Assembly: GCF_031846515.1 (NCBI RefSeq)
Contig: NZ_JAVRHO010000012.1
Coordinates: 1 to 64,000 of the forward strand
Length of the DNA: 64,000 nucleotides
Source of the DNA: Autumnicola lenta
Lineage (GTDB): Bacteria > Bacteroidota > Bacteroidia > Flavobacteriales > Flavobacteriaceae
Direction: 5' to 3'
Shown here: positions 34,961-43,816 of the stretch, in pieces
Numbering within the stretch: the first letter of the stretch is position 1
Layout: the number at the start of each line of letters is the position of its first letter
Program-made: the position numbers and the translations under genes
Notes under the pieces: generated by a model
Database searches by the model: none
What the model saw: only the letters and a program-made list of their open reading frames with translations
What the model was told of the DNA's origin: nothing

Positions 34961-37792
34961 ATGTCCGCTCAAAAACGCTTATTCTTACTTGATGCATACG
35001 CCCTGATCTTCCGAGGTTACTATGCTTTTATTAAAAACCCAAGGATCAACTCCAAAGGTTTCGACACTTCAGCAATTATGGGTTTCACCAATTCGCTGTT
35101 TGATGTGATTAGACGGGAAAAACCAGATCATTTGGCGGTTTGTTTTGATAAAGAAGGTAGCGAAGTAAGAAAAGAACTGTTTAGCGAATACAAAGCCAAT
35201 CGGGATGCCACTCCGGAGCCTATTATGCAGGCAATTCCAATAATTCAGGATATTTTAAAGGCGATGCACATCCCGGTTGTGGTGCTTCCCGGCTGCGAGG
35301 CCGATGATATAATTGGCACCCTTGCACAGCAGGCCGAAAAGGAAGATTACAAAGTTTTTATGGTAACGCCAGACAAGGATTTTGCGCAGTTGGTGACCGA
35401 AAATATTTTTATGTACCGCCCGGCAAGAATGGGAAATGGAATTGAAATATGGGGAATTCCTGAAGTTCAGAAAAAATTTGGTGTAGAGCGACCCGAGCAG
35501 GTGATCGATTACCTGGGCATGATGGGCGATGCCGTAGATAATATCCCCGGACTTCCCGGAGTGGGGGAAAAAACTGCCAAGAAATTTCTTAAGGAATTCG
35601 GCAGCATGGAAGAATTGCTTGCGAATACTACAAAGCTAAAAGGGAAAATGCGCGAGAAGGTAGAAGCCCATGCAGACCAGGGAATTCTTTCCAAAAAGCT
35701 CGCTGCCATTATCACCGACTGCGATGTGAAATTTCATGCTGAAGATTACGAACTTTCGATGCCTGATGCCGAAAAGGTCCAGGAGATTTTTGATGAACTG
35801 GAATTCAGAAGGCTGAAGGATCAGTTCTTAAAATTATTTAGCGGAGAAGAAGATCACCCGCAAACCCAGGTTACCAATTCCCCTTCGGCAAAGCAAAATG
35901 CACAAGCCGTCGCAGGAGCAGGGCAATTCTCCCTTTTTGGATCTGGAGGTGGAGAAAAAATTGAACCTACTTCAGGTAGAAAATCACTGGAAAATACAGC
36001 AAATGTATATCAAAGCTTAGGCACAGAGATGGCGCGGAAGCTTTTTCTTCAAAATTTAATTAAGCAACAGAGTGTAAGTTTCGATACACAAACCACGAGC
36101 ACCAATCCTATGGATGCTGAACTTGTGGGAATCGCTTTTTCCTGGGAAACCGGAAAAGGTTTTTATCTTCCTTTTCCTGAAGATAAAGATGAATCTCAAA
36201 AGCTCGTTGAAGAACTGCGCCCTTTCTTTGAAAATGAAAACATCGAAAAAATTGGTCAGAATTTAAAGTACGACATTAAAGTAATGGCCAGGTACGGCAT
36301 CGAAATCAAGGGAAAACTTTTTGATACGATGATCGCCCATTACCTGATAAATCCAGATATGCGCCACAATATGGATATCCTGGCGGAGACCTATCTCAAT
36401 TATTCGCCGCAGCCTTTATCTGAAGTTGTTGGTAAGAAAGGAAAAAACCAGAAGTCTATGCGTGACATTCCGCTGGATCGCCAGTGCGAATATGCTGTAG
36501 AAGATGCAGATGTTATCCTTCAGCTTAAGCAATTTTTCGAAAAAGAACTTAATGAAGCAAACACGCGGAAATTATTTAACGAGATTGAAATTCCGCTGGT
36601 AAAAGTCTTGGCCGAAATGGAGCTTGAAGGAATCAATCTTGACGAAAAGTTCCTGAATTCACTTTCCGAAGCGCTGGATAGTGACATTAAGGAATTAGAA
36701 GAAAAAATATATGCCGATGCCGGTGAGGAATTTAATATTGGCTCTCCCAAACAATTAGGAATTATCCTTTTTGAGAAAATGGAGCTGGTAAAAAAACCTA
36801 AAAAGACCAAAACCGGACAATATTCAACGAGTGAAGATGTTCTTTCTGTACTGGCAAAAGATCACGAAATCATTCAGCGTGTCCTGGATTACCGCGGACT
36901 CGTAAAATTAAAGAACACCTATATAGATGCGCTGCCCGGGCAGATCGAAGAAACCACCGGCCGCGTGCATACAGATTACGTACAGACCATTGCCGCAACA
37001 GGCAGATTAAGTTCCAATAATCCTAACCTTCAGAATATACCTATAAGGACAGAAAGAGGACGGCAAGTGAGAAAAGCTTTTGTACCAAGGGACGAAAATT
37101 ACATTTTACTGGCTGCCGATTATTCCCAGATTGAATTACGAATTATCGCTGCACTTAGCAAAGAGGAGACTATGATTAAAGCATTTAGAGAAGGTGAAGA
37201 TATTCACGCCTCTACAGCTGCCAATGTATTTAACGTGCCTATAGATGAGGTAACCCGCGAACAAAGGAGCAATGCGAAAACTGTCAATTTTGGGATCATA
37301 TATGGAGTTTCAGCTTTTGGCCTTAGTAACCAGACCAGCCTGAGCAGGTCGGAGTCCAAAGAATTGATTGACACCTATTATAAAACCTATCCTAAACTCA
37401 GCAATTTTATCAGTGATCAGGTAGATTTTGCAAGGGAGAACGGTTATGTCCAGACGGTTTTAGGAAGAAGAAGGTACCTAAAAGATATTAGTTCGCAGAA
37501 TGCGATGGTAAGAGGTGCTGCGGAAAGAAACGCTGTAAACGCTCCTATCCAGGGAAGCGCTGCAGACATCATTAAATTAGCCATGATCAACATCCACAAA
37601 AAGCTGAAGGAAAGTAAATATAAAACTAAAATGCTCCTACAGGTACACGATGAACTTGTTTTTGATGTTTACAAGCCGGAATTGCAAGAAATAAAAAAGA
37701 TGATCAAGTTCGAAATGGAAAATGCTTTTAAGCTGGAAGTACCTTTAGACGTAGATTTGGGAGAAGGCCAAAACTGGCTGGAAGCACATTAG
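34961..37792 (+). CDS. polA: DNA polymerase I
   Basis: A 943-residue enzyme of repair and Okazaki-fragment maturation. The 5' nuclease domain (about 1-290) has IPGLPGVGEKTAKK. A low-complexity linker spans about 295-345. The 3'-5' exonuclease domain covers about 365-550. The polymerase domain has motif A ADYSQIELRI, motif B RSNAKTVNFGIIYG and motif C QVHDEL. The first exonuclease motif reads SFDTQTT where E. coli has FDTET, so Glu357 is Gln (residue 377 here, CAA). The other acidic ligands, NLKYD and YAVEDAD, are kept. I chose ATG at 34961 over TTG at 34949. Confidence 0.97.
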   Translation: MSAQKRLFLLDAYALIFRGYYAFIKNPRINSKGFDTSAIMGFTNSLFDVIRREKPDHLAVCFDKEGSEVRKELFSEYKANRDATPEPIMQAIPIIQDILKAMHIPVVVLPGCEADDIIGTLAQQAEKEDYKVFMVTPDKDFAQLVTENIFMYRPARMGNGIEIWGIPEVQKKFGVERPEQVIDYLGMMGDAVDNIPGLPGVGEKTAKKFLKEFGSMEELLANTTKLKGKMREKVEAHADQGILSKKLAAIITDCDVKFHAEDYELSMPDAEKVQEIFDELEFRRLKDQFLKLFSGEEDHPQTQVTNSPSAKQNAQAVAGAGQFSLFGSGGGEKIEPTSGRKSLENTANVYQSLGTEMARKLFLQNLIKQQSVSFDTQTTSTNPMDAELVGIAFSWETGKGFYLPFPEDKDESQKLVEELRPFFENENIEKIGQNLKYDIKVMARYGIEIKGKLFDTMIAHYLINPDMRHNMDILAETYLNYSPQPLSEVVGKKGKNQKSMRDIPLDRQCEYAVEDADVILQLKQFFEKELNEANTRKLFNEIEIPLVKVLAEMELEGINLDEKFLNSLSEALDSDIKELEEKIYADAGEEFNIGSPKQLGIILFEKMELVKKPKKTKTGQYSTSEDVLSVLAKDHEIIQRVLDYRGLVKLKNTYIDALPGQIEETTGRVHTDYVQTIAATGRLSSNNPNLQNIPIRTERGRQVRKAFVPRDENYILLAADYSQIELRIIAALSKEETMIKAFREGEDIHASTAANVFNVPIDEVTREQRSNAKTVNFGIIYGVSAFGLSNQTSLSRSESKELIDTYYKTYPKLSNFISDQVDFARENGYVQTVLGRRRYLKDISSQNAMVRGAAERNAVNAPIQGSAADIIKLAMINIHKKLKESKYKTKMLLQVHDELVFDVYKPELQEIKKMIKFEMENAFKLEVPLDVDLGEGQNWLEAH

Positions 37793-37870
37793 TGATTCTG
37801 GTAAGTTCATTGCTTAAAGACTACTGTTATTAATAAAAAAACGAATTAAGACAACACCTTTTGCAAAGGT

Positions 37871-38443
37871 TCAGTCGGCTTTTTTCTCATACTCTATAGA
37901 AATTATAGTTATACCAGAAGCATCAGTTGTACCAGGGTCATTTACATAAGCAGCGGATTCCATTCTGGAAACATCAAATTCAAATTTGCCATCATTGAGA
38001 GAGATGGTTTTCGTTTGCGAATAAATTTCACCATCAATGGAAATATTCAACGTAAGCTTATTTCCTTCAATTTGCCAGCTACCTCTATCTTTCCGGTCCT
38101 CAAGGCAAGCAAATGCGTCGCTATCTGTACCAGCTTCAAAATTCATTTGAGAATTGGTGGTTGTAAACTTGCTGTTGCTTTTAAAAGTAATAGCCATACT
38201 TTTAAAACAATTTGTTTCCAGCAAAATATTTGTATTTAAAGAACCATCTCCATTTAAATCTACCGGGGTATCTGTAATTAATTTAGATATACCCCATTCC
38301 CCATAAAGGTTTGATGGTGTAATTACAACATTAGACGCTATATTCTTTTCAGAATCCATGGGTGTATCACTCTTGCTACATCCTGTGAGGATACTAAGTA
38401 GAACTATTAATATAAACGGCTGGGTAGCTTGTTTTAACTTCAT
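37871..38443 (-). CDS. Lipocalin-like lipoprotein
   Basis: A 190-residue lipoprotein with a lipobox ending LLSILTGC at Cys22. The mature part begins with a Ser/Asp-rich linker and has the lipocalin-like phrase LYGEWGISKLI near residue 50. Pairs of Cys may form a disulfide (NCFKSM and ACLEDR). It shares layout with the lipoprotein at 38920: GEW/GRW start, an acidic insert with ...N(I)LxET(N/T)CF, and an ending with YVND...T...EY or ...ETIY. No function is known; it may bind a small ligand. Confidence 0.7.
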   Translation of the reverse strand: MKLKQATQPFILIVLLSILTGCSKSDTPMDSEKNIASNVVITPSNLYGEWGISKLITDTPVDLNGDGSLNTNILLETNCFKSMAITFKSNSKFTTTNSQMNFEAGTDSDAFACLEDRKDRGSWQIEGNKLTLNISIDGEIYSQTKTISLNDGKFEFDVSRMESAAYVNDPGTTDASGITIISIEYEKKAD

Positions 38444-38847
38444 TTTCAGATAATTTTAAAACAAACTTATTTATTTAATAATCTGAAATATAAACATTTA
38501 CATAGTTTAACTTATTGCAAATAACTGAAAATGAAGGAATTAAATTACATAAAAAGCATTTTATAATTAAATAAAGAAGACTTAAGGAGCTATATGTACT
38601 GCGAAATACCTCAAATAATTTACTTTTTAGTCAATGCGTCATGACAGACTTTAACACAAAATTGGCAAACTGGAAAACATGTTCAATTCATCATTTTGTA
38701 AGAACCTATTGATCATTTGCAATCCATCTAGTCTTGATCAAAATTATACTTGTGCAGTACCTTTATGTGATACCGATGAAAGAAAAAATAAGCATTCCGG
38801 CTGAGATGCGTTGGCAATTAAAAGTTGGCGGGCAAAGGCATTAAAAC
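38444..38847. other. Intergenic region, no supported gene
   Basis: An AT-rich spacer upstream of the minus-strand lipoprotein at 37871, so it should hold that promoter. One weak copy of the AAATTGGCAAA motif lies at about 38660. A plus-strand reading of 22 codons (38777-38845) just before a terminator is too short to support. Confidence 0.4.
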
Positions 38848-38882
38848 AAAAACCCTCCCAGAATTAAATCTGGGAGGGTTTT
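38848..38882. terminator. Strong terminator
   Basis: AAACCCTCCCAGA and TCTGGGAGGGTTT form a perfect stem around ATTAAA, with A- and T-tracts on either side. It ends the minus-strand lipoprotein gene at 38920 and can also work on the plus strand. Confidence 0.85.
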
Positions 38883-38919
38883 CTACTAACAACACTAAAC
38901 TAACCGTTTTAAATTCCTT

Positions 38920-39540
38920 CTATTGCACTTTTGTATAAATCGTTTCCAGCCTTGTAATTTCAGAAACAACAGTGGTATCACGTCCGTCATTAATATAATT
39001 TGCACCATCAACTTCACTAGCTGTGGTTATTACATGTAAAAGTTCCTCTCCATTTTCGTTGGTAAGTTCAATGGTTTTTGAATCTGTGTAAGTCACTCCA
39101 TCTACATCAAATGTCACCTCTAGGACCGAACTATCACTATTGTTAACCACATCATATTCTGCGAAGTAGATACCATAACTACAGTCAAATCCATTTTTAA
39201 AATCCAGTTTTGCCTGACCAGTTTTTACCGATCCATCCTCATTAAAAACAAAATACATTTCATTAAAACAAGTAGTTTCCTCCAGAATATTAGAACTAAT
39301 ATCAGCACTATCATTGGTGTAAGGCTCATCAAGATCTACCGCAACATCTGAAGTCATAGAAGAAAGTTCCCATCTGCCAATAAGGCTACTTTGCTCTATT
39401 GTTGCATTGCTTACCTTCAGAACTTCTGCGCCTGCAACTGCCATTTCATCATTTTCAGGCTCACAAGAAGTCGTAAAACCTGCAACCATCACAATCATCC
39501 CAAATGCTCCGGCCAATTTGTTTAATCTGTTCATAATCAT
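38920..39540 (-). CDS. Lipocalin-like lipoprotein, paralog of the one at 37871
   Basis: A 206-residue lipoprotein with a lipobox ending GFTTSC at Cys26 and an acidic start to the mature chain. LIGRWELSSMTSDVAVDLDEPY parallels the neighbour's LYGEWGISKLITDTPVDLNGDG, and ILEETTCF parallels ILLETNCF, so the two genes come from an old duplication. Identity is low elsewhere. The start could be ATG at 39540 or at 39534. A strong terminator lies downstream. Ligand and role are unknown. Confidence 0.7.
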   Translation of the reverse strand: MIMNRLNKLAGAFGMIVMVAGFTTSCEPENDEMAVAGAEVLKVSNATIEQSSLIGRWELSSMTSDVAVDLDEPYTNDSADISSNILEETTCFNEMYFVFNEDGSVKTGQAKLDFKNGFDCSYGIYFAEYDVVNNSDSSVLEVTFDVDGVTYTDSKTIELTNENGEELLHVITTASEVDGANYINDGRDTTVVSEITRLETIYTKVQ

Positions 39541-39776
39541 TCATTAAGATTTGGTCACGCAAATGTAGACAACATAAAAACGTTTTATGACTCTATTAAC
39601 ACAAATAATACTCTTTATCGATTTTTTAACACATTTCACCGTTTGACCCCGGTTCTAGATATAACTTTTATCTTCTCCAGGCTCAATCTCTCAGGTTCTT
39701 TGCTATTAAATTTTTAGAAGACAGAATACTTCTGACAATCAGCCTTTTCCACCTCCATAAAATAATGAAAGTCCTG

Positions 39777-39807
39777 TTTGCTATATGAATTTATAATTGT
39801 ACATTTG
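39777..39807 (+). promoter_or_regulatory. Consensus promoter of rplM-rpsI
   Basis: TTTG (39777-39780), 19 nt, then TACATTTG (39800-39807) match the Bacteroidota consensus exactly. The predicted start is about 39811, giving a leader of about 70 nt before the GTG start. I see nothing else in 39541-39776. Confidence 0.8.
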
Positions 39808-39810
39808 CAG

Positions 39811-39844
39811 CCCGTTTTCCCAAGAGCAAAATTGGGATTATGGG
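39811..39844 (+). promoter_or_regulatory. Candidate leader hairpin of the L13-S9 operon
   Basis: Directly at the predicted transcription start, CCC-gtttt-CCCAA pairs with TTGGG-attat-GGG across GAGCAAAA. This makes a two-part stem with a symmetric internal loop. It is the kind of structure a ribosomal protein could bind for feedback, but the stem is short and the call rests on one sequence. Confidence 0.4.
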
Positions 39845-39880
39845 AATGGAATGTTTAATTATTAAGTAAAACTATTTAGT

Positions 39881-40336
39881 GTGGACACATTAAGTTACAA
39901 AACAGTATCGGCCAACAAGGCCACCGTTACCAAAGAATGGGTACACGTAGATGCTGAAGGACAAACACTGGGACGTCTTGCTTCTAAAGTAGCAAAATTA
40001 CTAAGAGGAAAGTACAAACCCAACTTCACCCCACACGTTGATTGCGGAGACAACGTTGTTATAACCAACGCTAGCGGAATCAACTTAACCGGGAAGAAAT
40101 GGGATTCTAAAGAATACATTCGCCACACCGGTTATCCAGGTGGACAAAAAAGTCTTACAGCATCCGAGTTATTCAACAAAGCTCCTGAGCGTTTGGTGGA
40201 AAAAGCGGTAAAAGGAATGCTACCTAAAAACAAATTAGGAGCAGACCTATTCAGAAATTTAAAGGTTTATGCAGGATCTGACCATGATCAGGAAGCTCAA
40301 AAACCTAAAACTATTAACTTAAACGATCTTAAGTAA
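39881..40336 (+). CDS. rplM: Ribosomal protein L13 (uL13)
   Basis: The 151-residue large-subunit protein has the family pattern EWVHVDAEGQTLGRLASKVAKLLRGKYKP and then HVDCGDNVVITNA. The C-terminal LKVYAGSDHDQEAQKP is also typical. The start is GTG at 39881; related proteins begin with the same MDTLSYKT-type sequence. The stop overlaps the rpsI start by one base (TAATG), so the two are translationally coupled. Confidence 0.98.
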   Translation: MDTLSYKTVSANKATVTKEWVHVDAEGQTLGRLASKVAKLLRGKYKPNFTPHVDCGDNVVITNASGINLTGKKWDSKEYIRHTGYPGGQKSLTASELFNKAPERLVEKAVKGMLPKNKLGADLFRNLKVYAGSDHDQEAQKPKTINLNDLK

Positions 40337-40722
40337 TGGAGGTTATTCACAAAATTGGTCGTAGAAAGACGGCAGTTGCACGTGTTTATGTTTCTGATGG
40401 AAATGGGAACATTACCGTGAACAAAAAAGAAATGAACGATTACTTTACTACAGGTACTCTTCAGTACAAAGTTAATCAACCGCTAAACCTTACCGGTAAC
40501 GATAAAACTTTTGATGTAAAAGTAAACGTTTACGGAGGTGGAATTACAGGTCAGGCAGAAGCTATTCGTCTTGCAATTTCCAGAGCTATGGTAGAACTTG
40601 ACGAAGAAAACCGTACTACTCTTAAACCAGAAGGTTTATTAACAAGAGATCCACGTATGGTAGAACGTAAGAAATACGGACAGAAGAAAGCCCGTAAGAA
40701 ATTCCAGTTCTCTAAACGTTAA
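40336..40722 (+). CDS. rpsI: Ribosomal protein S9 (uS9)
   Basis: The 128-residue small-subunit protein begins IGRRKTAVARVYV and ends in the basic tail KKARKKFQFSKR that reaches the P-site tRNA. The glycine-rich segment YGGGITGQAEAIRLAISRA is typical. Its ATG overlaps the rplM stop. Confidence 0.98.
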   Translation: MEVIHKIGRRKTAVARVYVSDGNGNITVNKKEMNDYFTTGTLQYKVNQPLNLTGNDKTFDVKVNVYGGGITGQAEAIRLAISRAMVELDEENRTTLKPEGLLTRDPRMVERKKYGQKKARKKFQFSKR

Positions 40723-40779
40723 TTATTTGGGCACAGCCCTAAAAGTTCATTTAAAATTAAAAAGATTTTTGTTGTTATT

Positions 40780-40811
40780 CCGGAGTCACACTGAGCTTGT
40801 CGAAGTGCCGG
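40780..40811. repeat. Dispersed palindrome upstream of rpsB
   Basis: CCGG-agtCACTGAGC-type sequence ends GAAGTG-CCGG, giving a hairpin with CCGG/CCGG outer arms. It belongs to the TGAGCTTGTCGAAG repeat group also found at 13598-13620, at about 14043-14065 and near 14490 and 14530. It lies in the 184-nt gap between rpsI and rpsB. Confidence 0.7.
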
Positions 40812-40906
40812 AAGTTAGTTTAGCATCTAAACAAGCAAGGCCGTATTTAATAATAAATAGCCACTTGCCTGTTGCTATCTTCAACAGAACGTAAACTATT
40901 ACAAAA

Positions 40907-41815
40907 ATGGCAAACAAAGTAGAAGTAAAAGAATTACTTGATGCAGGTGTACATTTTGGACACCTTACAAGAAGATGGAATCCAAACATGGCTCCTTACA
41001 TATACATGGAGCGTAACGGGATTCACATCATCAACCTTTACAAAAGTGCTGCTAAGATGGAAGAAGCCGGTGAGGCTTTGGCAAAAATCGCAGCCAGTGG
41101 TAGAAAAATACTTTTCGTAGCTACCAAAAAACAAGCAAAAGAAATTGTAGCTAAACAAGCTGAGAAAGCAAATATGCCTTACATCACAGAAAGATGGCCC
41201 GGTGGAATGCTTACCAACTTTGTAACTATTCGTAAAGCTGTTAAAAAAATGGCTTCTATCGATAGAATGAAAAAAGACGGTACGTTTAACACGCTTTCTA
41301 AAAAAGAACGTCTGCAGGTAGATCGTCTTAGAGCTAAGTTAGAGAAAAACTTAGGTTCTATTTCAGATATGTCCAGACTTCCGGCAGCTTTGTTTATCGT
41401 TGATATTACACGTGAACACATTGCAGTTAAAGAAGCTCAAAAATTAAACATTCCAATATTCGCGATGGTGGATACCAATTCAGATCCACGTGAAGTAGAT
41501 TATTTGATCCCTTCTAACGACGATGCTTCAAAATCTATCAGCAAGGTGATTTCTTATGTTGCAGATTCTATTGTTGAAGGCTTATCAGATAGAAAGACGA
41601 GCAAAGATTCTAAGAAGAAGGACGAAAAAGATGACGCCGCTCCTAAAGCAGCAAAATCTGAAAAAGCTCCAAAAGCAAAAGCAGAGAAAGCTGAAGTTCC
41701 TTCTACAGATCCTGAAGACAAAAAGGCAATGCAGGAAGCTCAACAAGACGTAAAGCTTCAATCTAAGCAACAAACTTTAGATAAAGCTTCCGACGCTAAC
41801 GGAGAAGAAGAATAA
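40907..41815 (+). CDS. rpsB: Ribosomal protein S2 (uS2) with C-terminal extension
   Basis: The conserved S2 core covers residues 1 to about 228: LLDAGVHFGHLTRRWNP, then ATKKQAKEIV, ERWPGGMLTNF and PIFAMVDTNSDP. It is followed by about 75 residues rich in Lys, Ala, Glu and Asp that E. coli S2 lacks. Charged S2 tails occur in other Flavobacteriaceae. tsf follows after 91 nt that contain an 11-bp hairpin. Confidence 0.97.
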   Translation: MANKVEVKELLDAGVHFGHLTRRWNPNMAPYIYMERNGIHIINLYKSAAKMEEAGEALAKIAASGRKILFVATKKQAKEIVAKQAEKANMPYITERWPGGMLTNFVTIRKAVKKMASIDRMKKDGTFNTLSKKERLQVDRLRAKLEKNLGSISDMSRLPAALFIVDITREHIAVKEAQKLNIPIFAMVDTNSDPREVDYLIPSNDDASKSISKVISYVADSIVEGLSDRKTSKDSKKKDEKDDAAPKAAKSEKAPKAKAEKAEVPSTDPEDKKAMQEAQQDVKLQSKQQTLDKASDANGEEE

Positions 41816-41839
41816 ACATAACAGTTTGGTAAATTTTAT

Positions 41840-41880
41840 AAGTCGTTTAGTTCATTTCTTTGTAATTGTCTAAACGACTT
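41840..41880 (+). promoter_or_regulatory. Hairpin between rpsB and tsf
   Basis: AAGTCGTTTAG (41840-41850) and CTAAACGACTT (41870-41880) form a perfect 11-bp stem with a 19-nt loop. No T-tract follows, so it is not a normal intrinsic terminator. It may be an RNA-processing site, a leader element or a weak attenuator for tsf. Confidence 0.5.
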
Positions 41881-41906
41881 GTTAATTCTAAATAAAAAAT
41901 AATACT

Positions 41907-42734
41907 ATGGCTAAGATATCCGCCGCAGAAGTAAATAAACTAAGAAAAGCTACCGGTGCAGGGATGATGGACTGCAAAAAAGCTTTGGTAGAAGTTGATG
42001 GTGATTTTGACAAAGCAATTGAAGTGCTTCGCAAAAAAGGTCAAAAAGTTGCTGCAAAGAGAGCAGACAGAGAATCCAGTGAGGGTGCTGCAATTGCAAA
42101 AGTAAATGGCGATAACACTAAAGGTGTCGTTATTTCCCTTAACTGTGAAACAGATTTTGTTGCCAAAAACGAAGATTTCGTAGCTTTAGCACAAAGTCTT
42201 GCTGAACTTGCTCTGGATTACAATACTAAAGAGAAACTTTTGGCTGCAGATTATAAAGGAATCACTGTTCAGGATAAACTTACTGAGCAAACAGGTGTTA
42301 TCGGTGAGAAAATTGAGATTGGTGCGTTCAAAACGCTTCAGGCTCCTTTTGTAGGTTCTTACATTCACGCAGGTAATAAAATCGCTGTTCTTACAGGTCT
42401 TTCTGCAAACGTAGACGGTGCAGATGAAGCTGCTAAAAACGTTTCTATGCAAGCTGCTGCAATGAATCCCGTTGCTTTAAATGAAGACGGAGTAGATCAG
42501 ACTACTATTGATAAAGAAATTGAAATTGCAAAAGATCAATTGCGCCAGGAAGGAAAGCCTGAAGAAATGCTTGATAAAATCGCTAAAGGAAAAATCCAGC
42601 GTTTCTTTAAAGACAATACTTTAGTGAACCAGGATTACATAAAAGGCAACAAAGAAAGCGTTGCAGATTATGTGAAATCTGTAGATTCTCAACTTGAAGT
42701 TATCGCTTTTGAAAGGGTTGCTCTTGGTGAGTAA
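41907..42734 (+). CDS. tsf: Elongation factor Ts
   Basis: The 275-residue nucleotide-exchange factor for EF-Tu. The N-terminal UBA-like domain reads VNKLRKATGAGMMDCKKALVEVDGDFDKAIEVLRKKG. The core begins at VISLNCETDFVAKNEDF, with the TDFV motif that contacts EF-Tu. Dimerisation and C-terminal modules are complete. It follows rpsB, the usual order, and is closed by a strong terminator. Confidence 0.98.
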   Translation: MAKISAAEVNKLRKATGAGMMDCKKALVEVDGDFDKAIEVLRKKGQKVAAKRADRESSEGAAIAKVNGDNTKGVVISLNCETDFVAKNEDFVALAQSLAELALDYNTKEKLLAADYKGITVQDKLTEQTGVIGEKIEIGAFKTLQAPFVGSYIHAGNKIAVLTGLSANVDGADEAAKNVSMQAAAMNPVALNEDGVDQTTIDKEIEIAKDQLRQEGKPEEMLDKIAKGKIQRFFKDNTLVNQDYIKGNKESVADYVKSVDSQLEVIAFERVALGE

Positions 42735-42756
42735 TTTCTTCTGAAGAAAATATTTT

Positions 42757-42788
42757 AAACCGCTTTCTTAATCAGGAAGCGGTTTTTT
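42757..42788 (+). terminator. Intrinsic terminator after tsf
   Basis: AAACCGCTT and AAGCGGTTT form a stem around TCTTAATCAGG, followed by a run of T residues. Confidence 0.85.
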
Positions 42789-42926
42789 TCTTTTAATTAT
42801 CTTTAGATGAAGTGTCACCTTGAGCGAAGTCGAAAGGTCAGCATTATATTTACTGTAAGCCGATAATTGCCATTTTTAAGCATTCACATTTTTTCCTACA
42901 CGAAAACCTCAAAATCCAGATTTTCT

Positions 42927-43673
42927 ATGTCTGATAAAATCTTCAAATTCAAAGAATTCTCTGTAGAACAGGACAAATCTGCGATGAAAATAGGTACAGA
43001 CGGTGTTTTACTTGGTGCGTGGACACCTCTGGAACATAATCTGGAGTCAATCCTGGATATTGGAACAGGAACCGGGCTTATCGCTCTCATGATGGCTCAA
43101 CGATCTTCCGCTTTTGCCATAGACGCCATAGAAATTGAAGAAAATGCTTATGAACAGGCAGTCGAAAACTTCGAAAACAGCGATTGGGGAGACAGATTGT
43201 TCTGTTACCATGCAGATTTAAATGAATTTGCTGAAGAAATGCAGGATGAGGAAAAATACGACCTCATTATTTCCAATCCGCCGTTTTATGCTGCTCCCTT
43301 ATCTCCGGAAGTAGCCGAAAATGAGCAAAAAATACCAAAGGCAAGGAAAATGGCTCGCTTCTCAGATTCCCTTCCATTTGATCACCTGGTACGCGGAGCT
43401 TCCTTATTACTTTCTGAAAAAGGGATCTTCAGCGTAATAATTCCTTATTCTGAAGAAGAAAATTTTATAGATCTTGCATCCAAAGTTCATCTTTTTCCGA
43501 AGAAAATTACCCGCGTAAAAGGAACTGAAACCAGTGCCTTAAAAAGGTCTTTACTGGCATTTTCTTTTCAGAAAACTGCGGTACAAACAGATGAATTGAT
43601 TATCGAAATTTCCCGTCACAACTATACTGAAGCTTATAAAAAACTGGTAGCGCCCTTTTATTTAAAGCTATAA
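42927..43673 (+). CDS. trmN6: tRNA1(Val) adenine-37 N6-methyltransferase
   Basis: A 248-residue SAM-dependent methyltransferase of the YfiC/TrmN6 family, which modifies A37 of tRNA-Val. The start FKFKEFSVEQDKSAMKIGTDGVLLGAW, the SAM motif ILDIGTGTGLIAL and the catalytic NPPFY are visible in order. I chose ATG at 42927 because the family begins there. The longer reading from 42867 crosses a dispersed-repeat copy (42859-42880). E. coli TrmN6 is of similar size. Confidence 0.88.
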   Translation: MSDKIFKFKEFSVEQDKSAMKIGTDGVLLGAWTPLEHNLESILDIGTGTGLIALMMAQRSSAFAIDAIEIEENAYEQAVENFENSDWGDRLFCYHADLNEFAEEMQDEEKYDLIISNPPFYAAPLSPEVAENEQKIPKARKMARFSDSLPFDHLVRGASLLLSEKGIFSVIIPYSEEENFIDLASKVHLFPKKITRVKGTETSALKRSLLAFSFQKTAVQTDELIIEISRHNYTEAYKKLVAPFYLKL

Positions 43674-43693
43674 TCACAGTTTCCCGAATCCCT

Positions 43694-43719
43694 TCTGCAA
43701 GGTTTTCGAAACCTTGTAG
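43694..43719. repeat. Dispersed palindrome CTGCAAGG/CCTTGTAG
   Basis: CTGCAAGGTTT and AAACCTTGTAG face each other across TCG, between trmN6 and the acyl-CoA dehydrogenase. It has the same architecture as the elements at 30831 and 26407 but different outer bases. Confidence 0.7.
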
Positions 43720-43767
43720 GTTTTATTAGAAACTCAAAATTTTCTCCAGGTTTCCGCAGAAAAAGGC

Positions 43768-43799
43768 TTTGTTTGCTGCAAAAGTCCTCGTTATATTTG
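43768..43799 (+). promoter_or_regulatory. Promoter of the acyl-CoA dehydrogenase gene
   Basis: TTTG (43768-43771), 20 nt, then TATATTTG (43792-43799) is a near-perfect Bacteroidota promoter. It places the transcription start near 43803 and excludes starts upstream of ATG 43817. Confidence 0.7.
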
Positions 43800-43816
43800 T
43801 GAACAAACTCACCGGC

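Noticed and set aside
38777..38845. 22-codon plus-strand reading directly before a strong terminator
   Set aside because: It is too short to separate from chance. The terminator is explained by the minus-strand lipoprotein gene.
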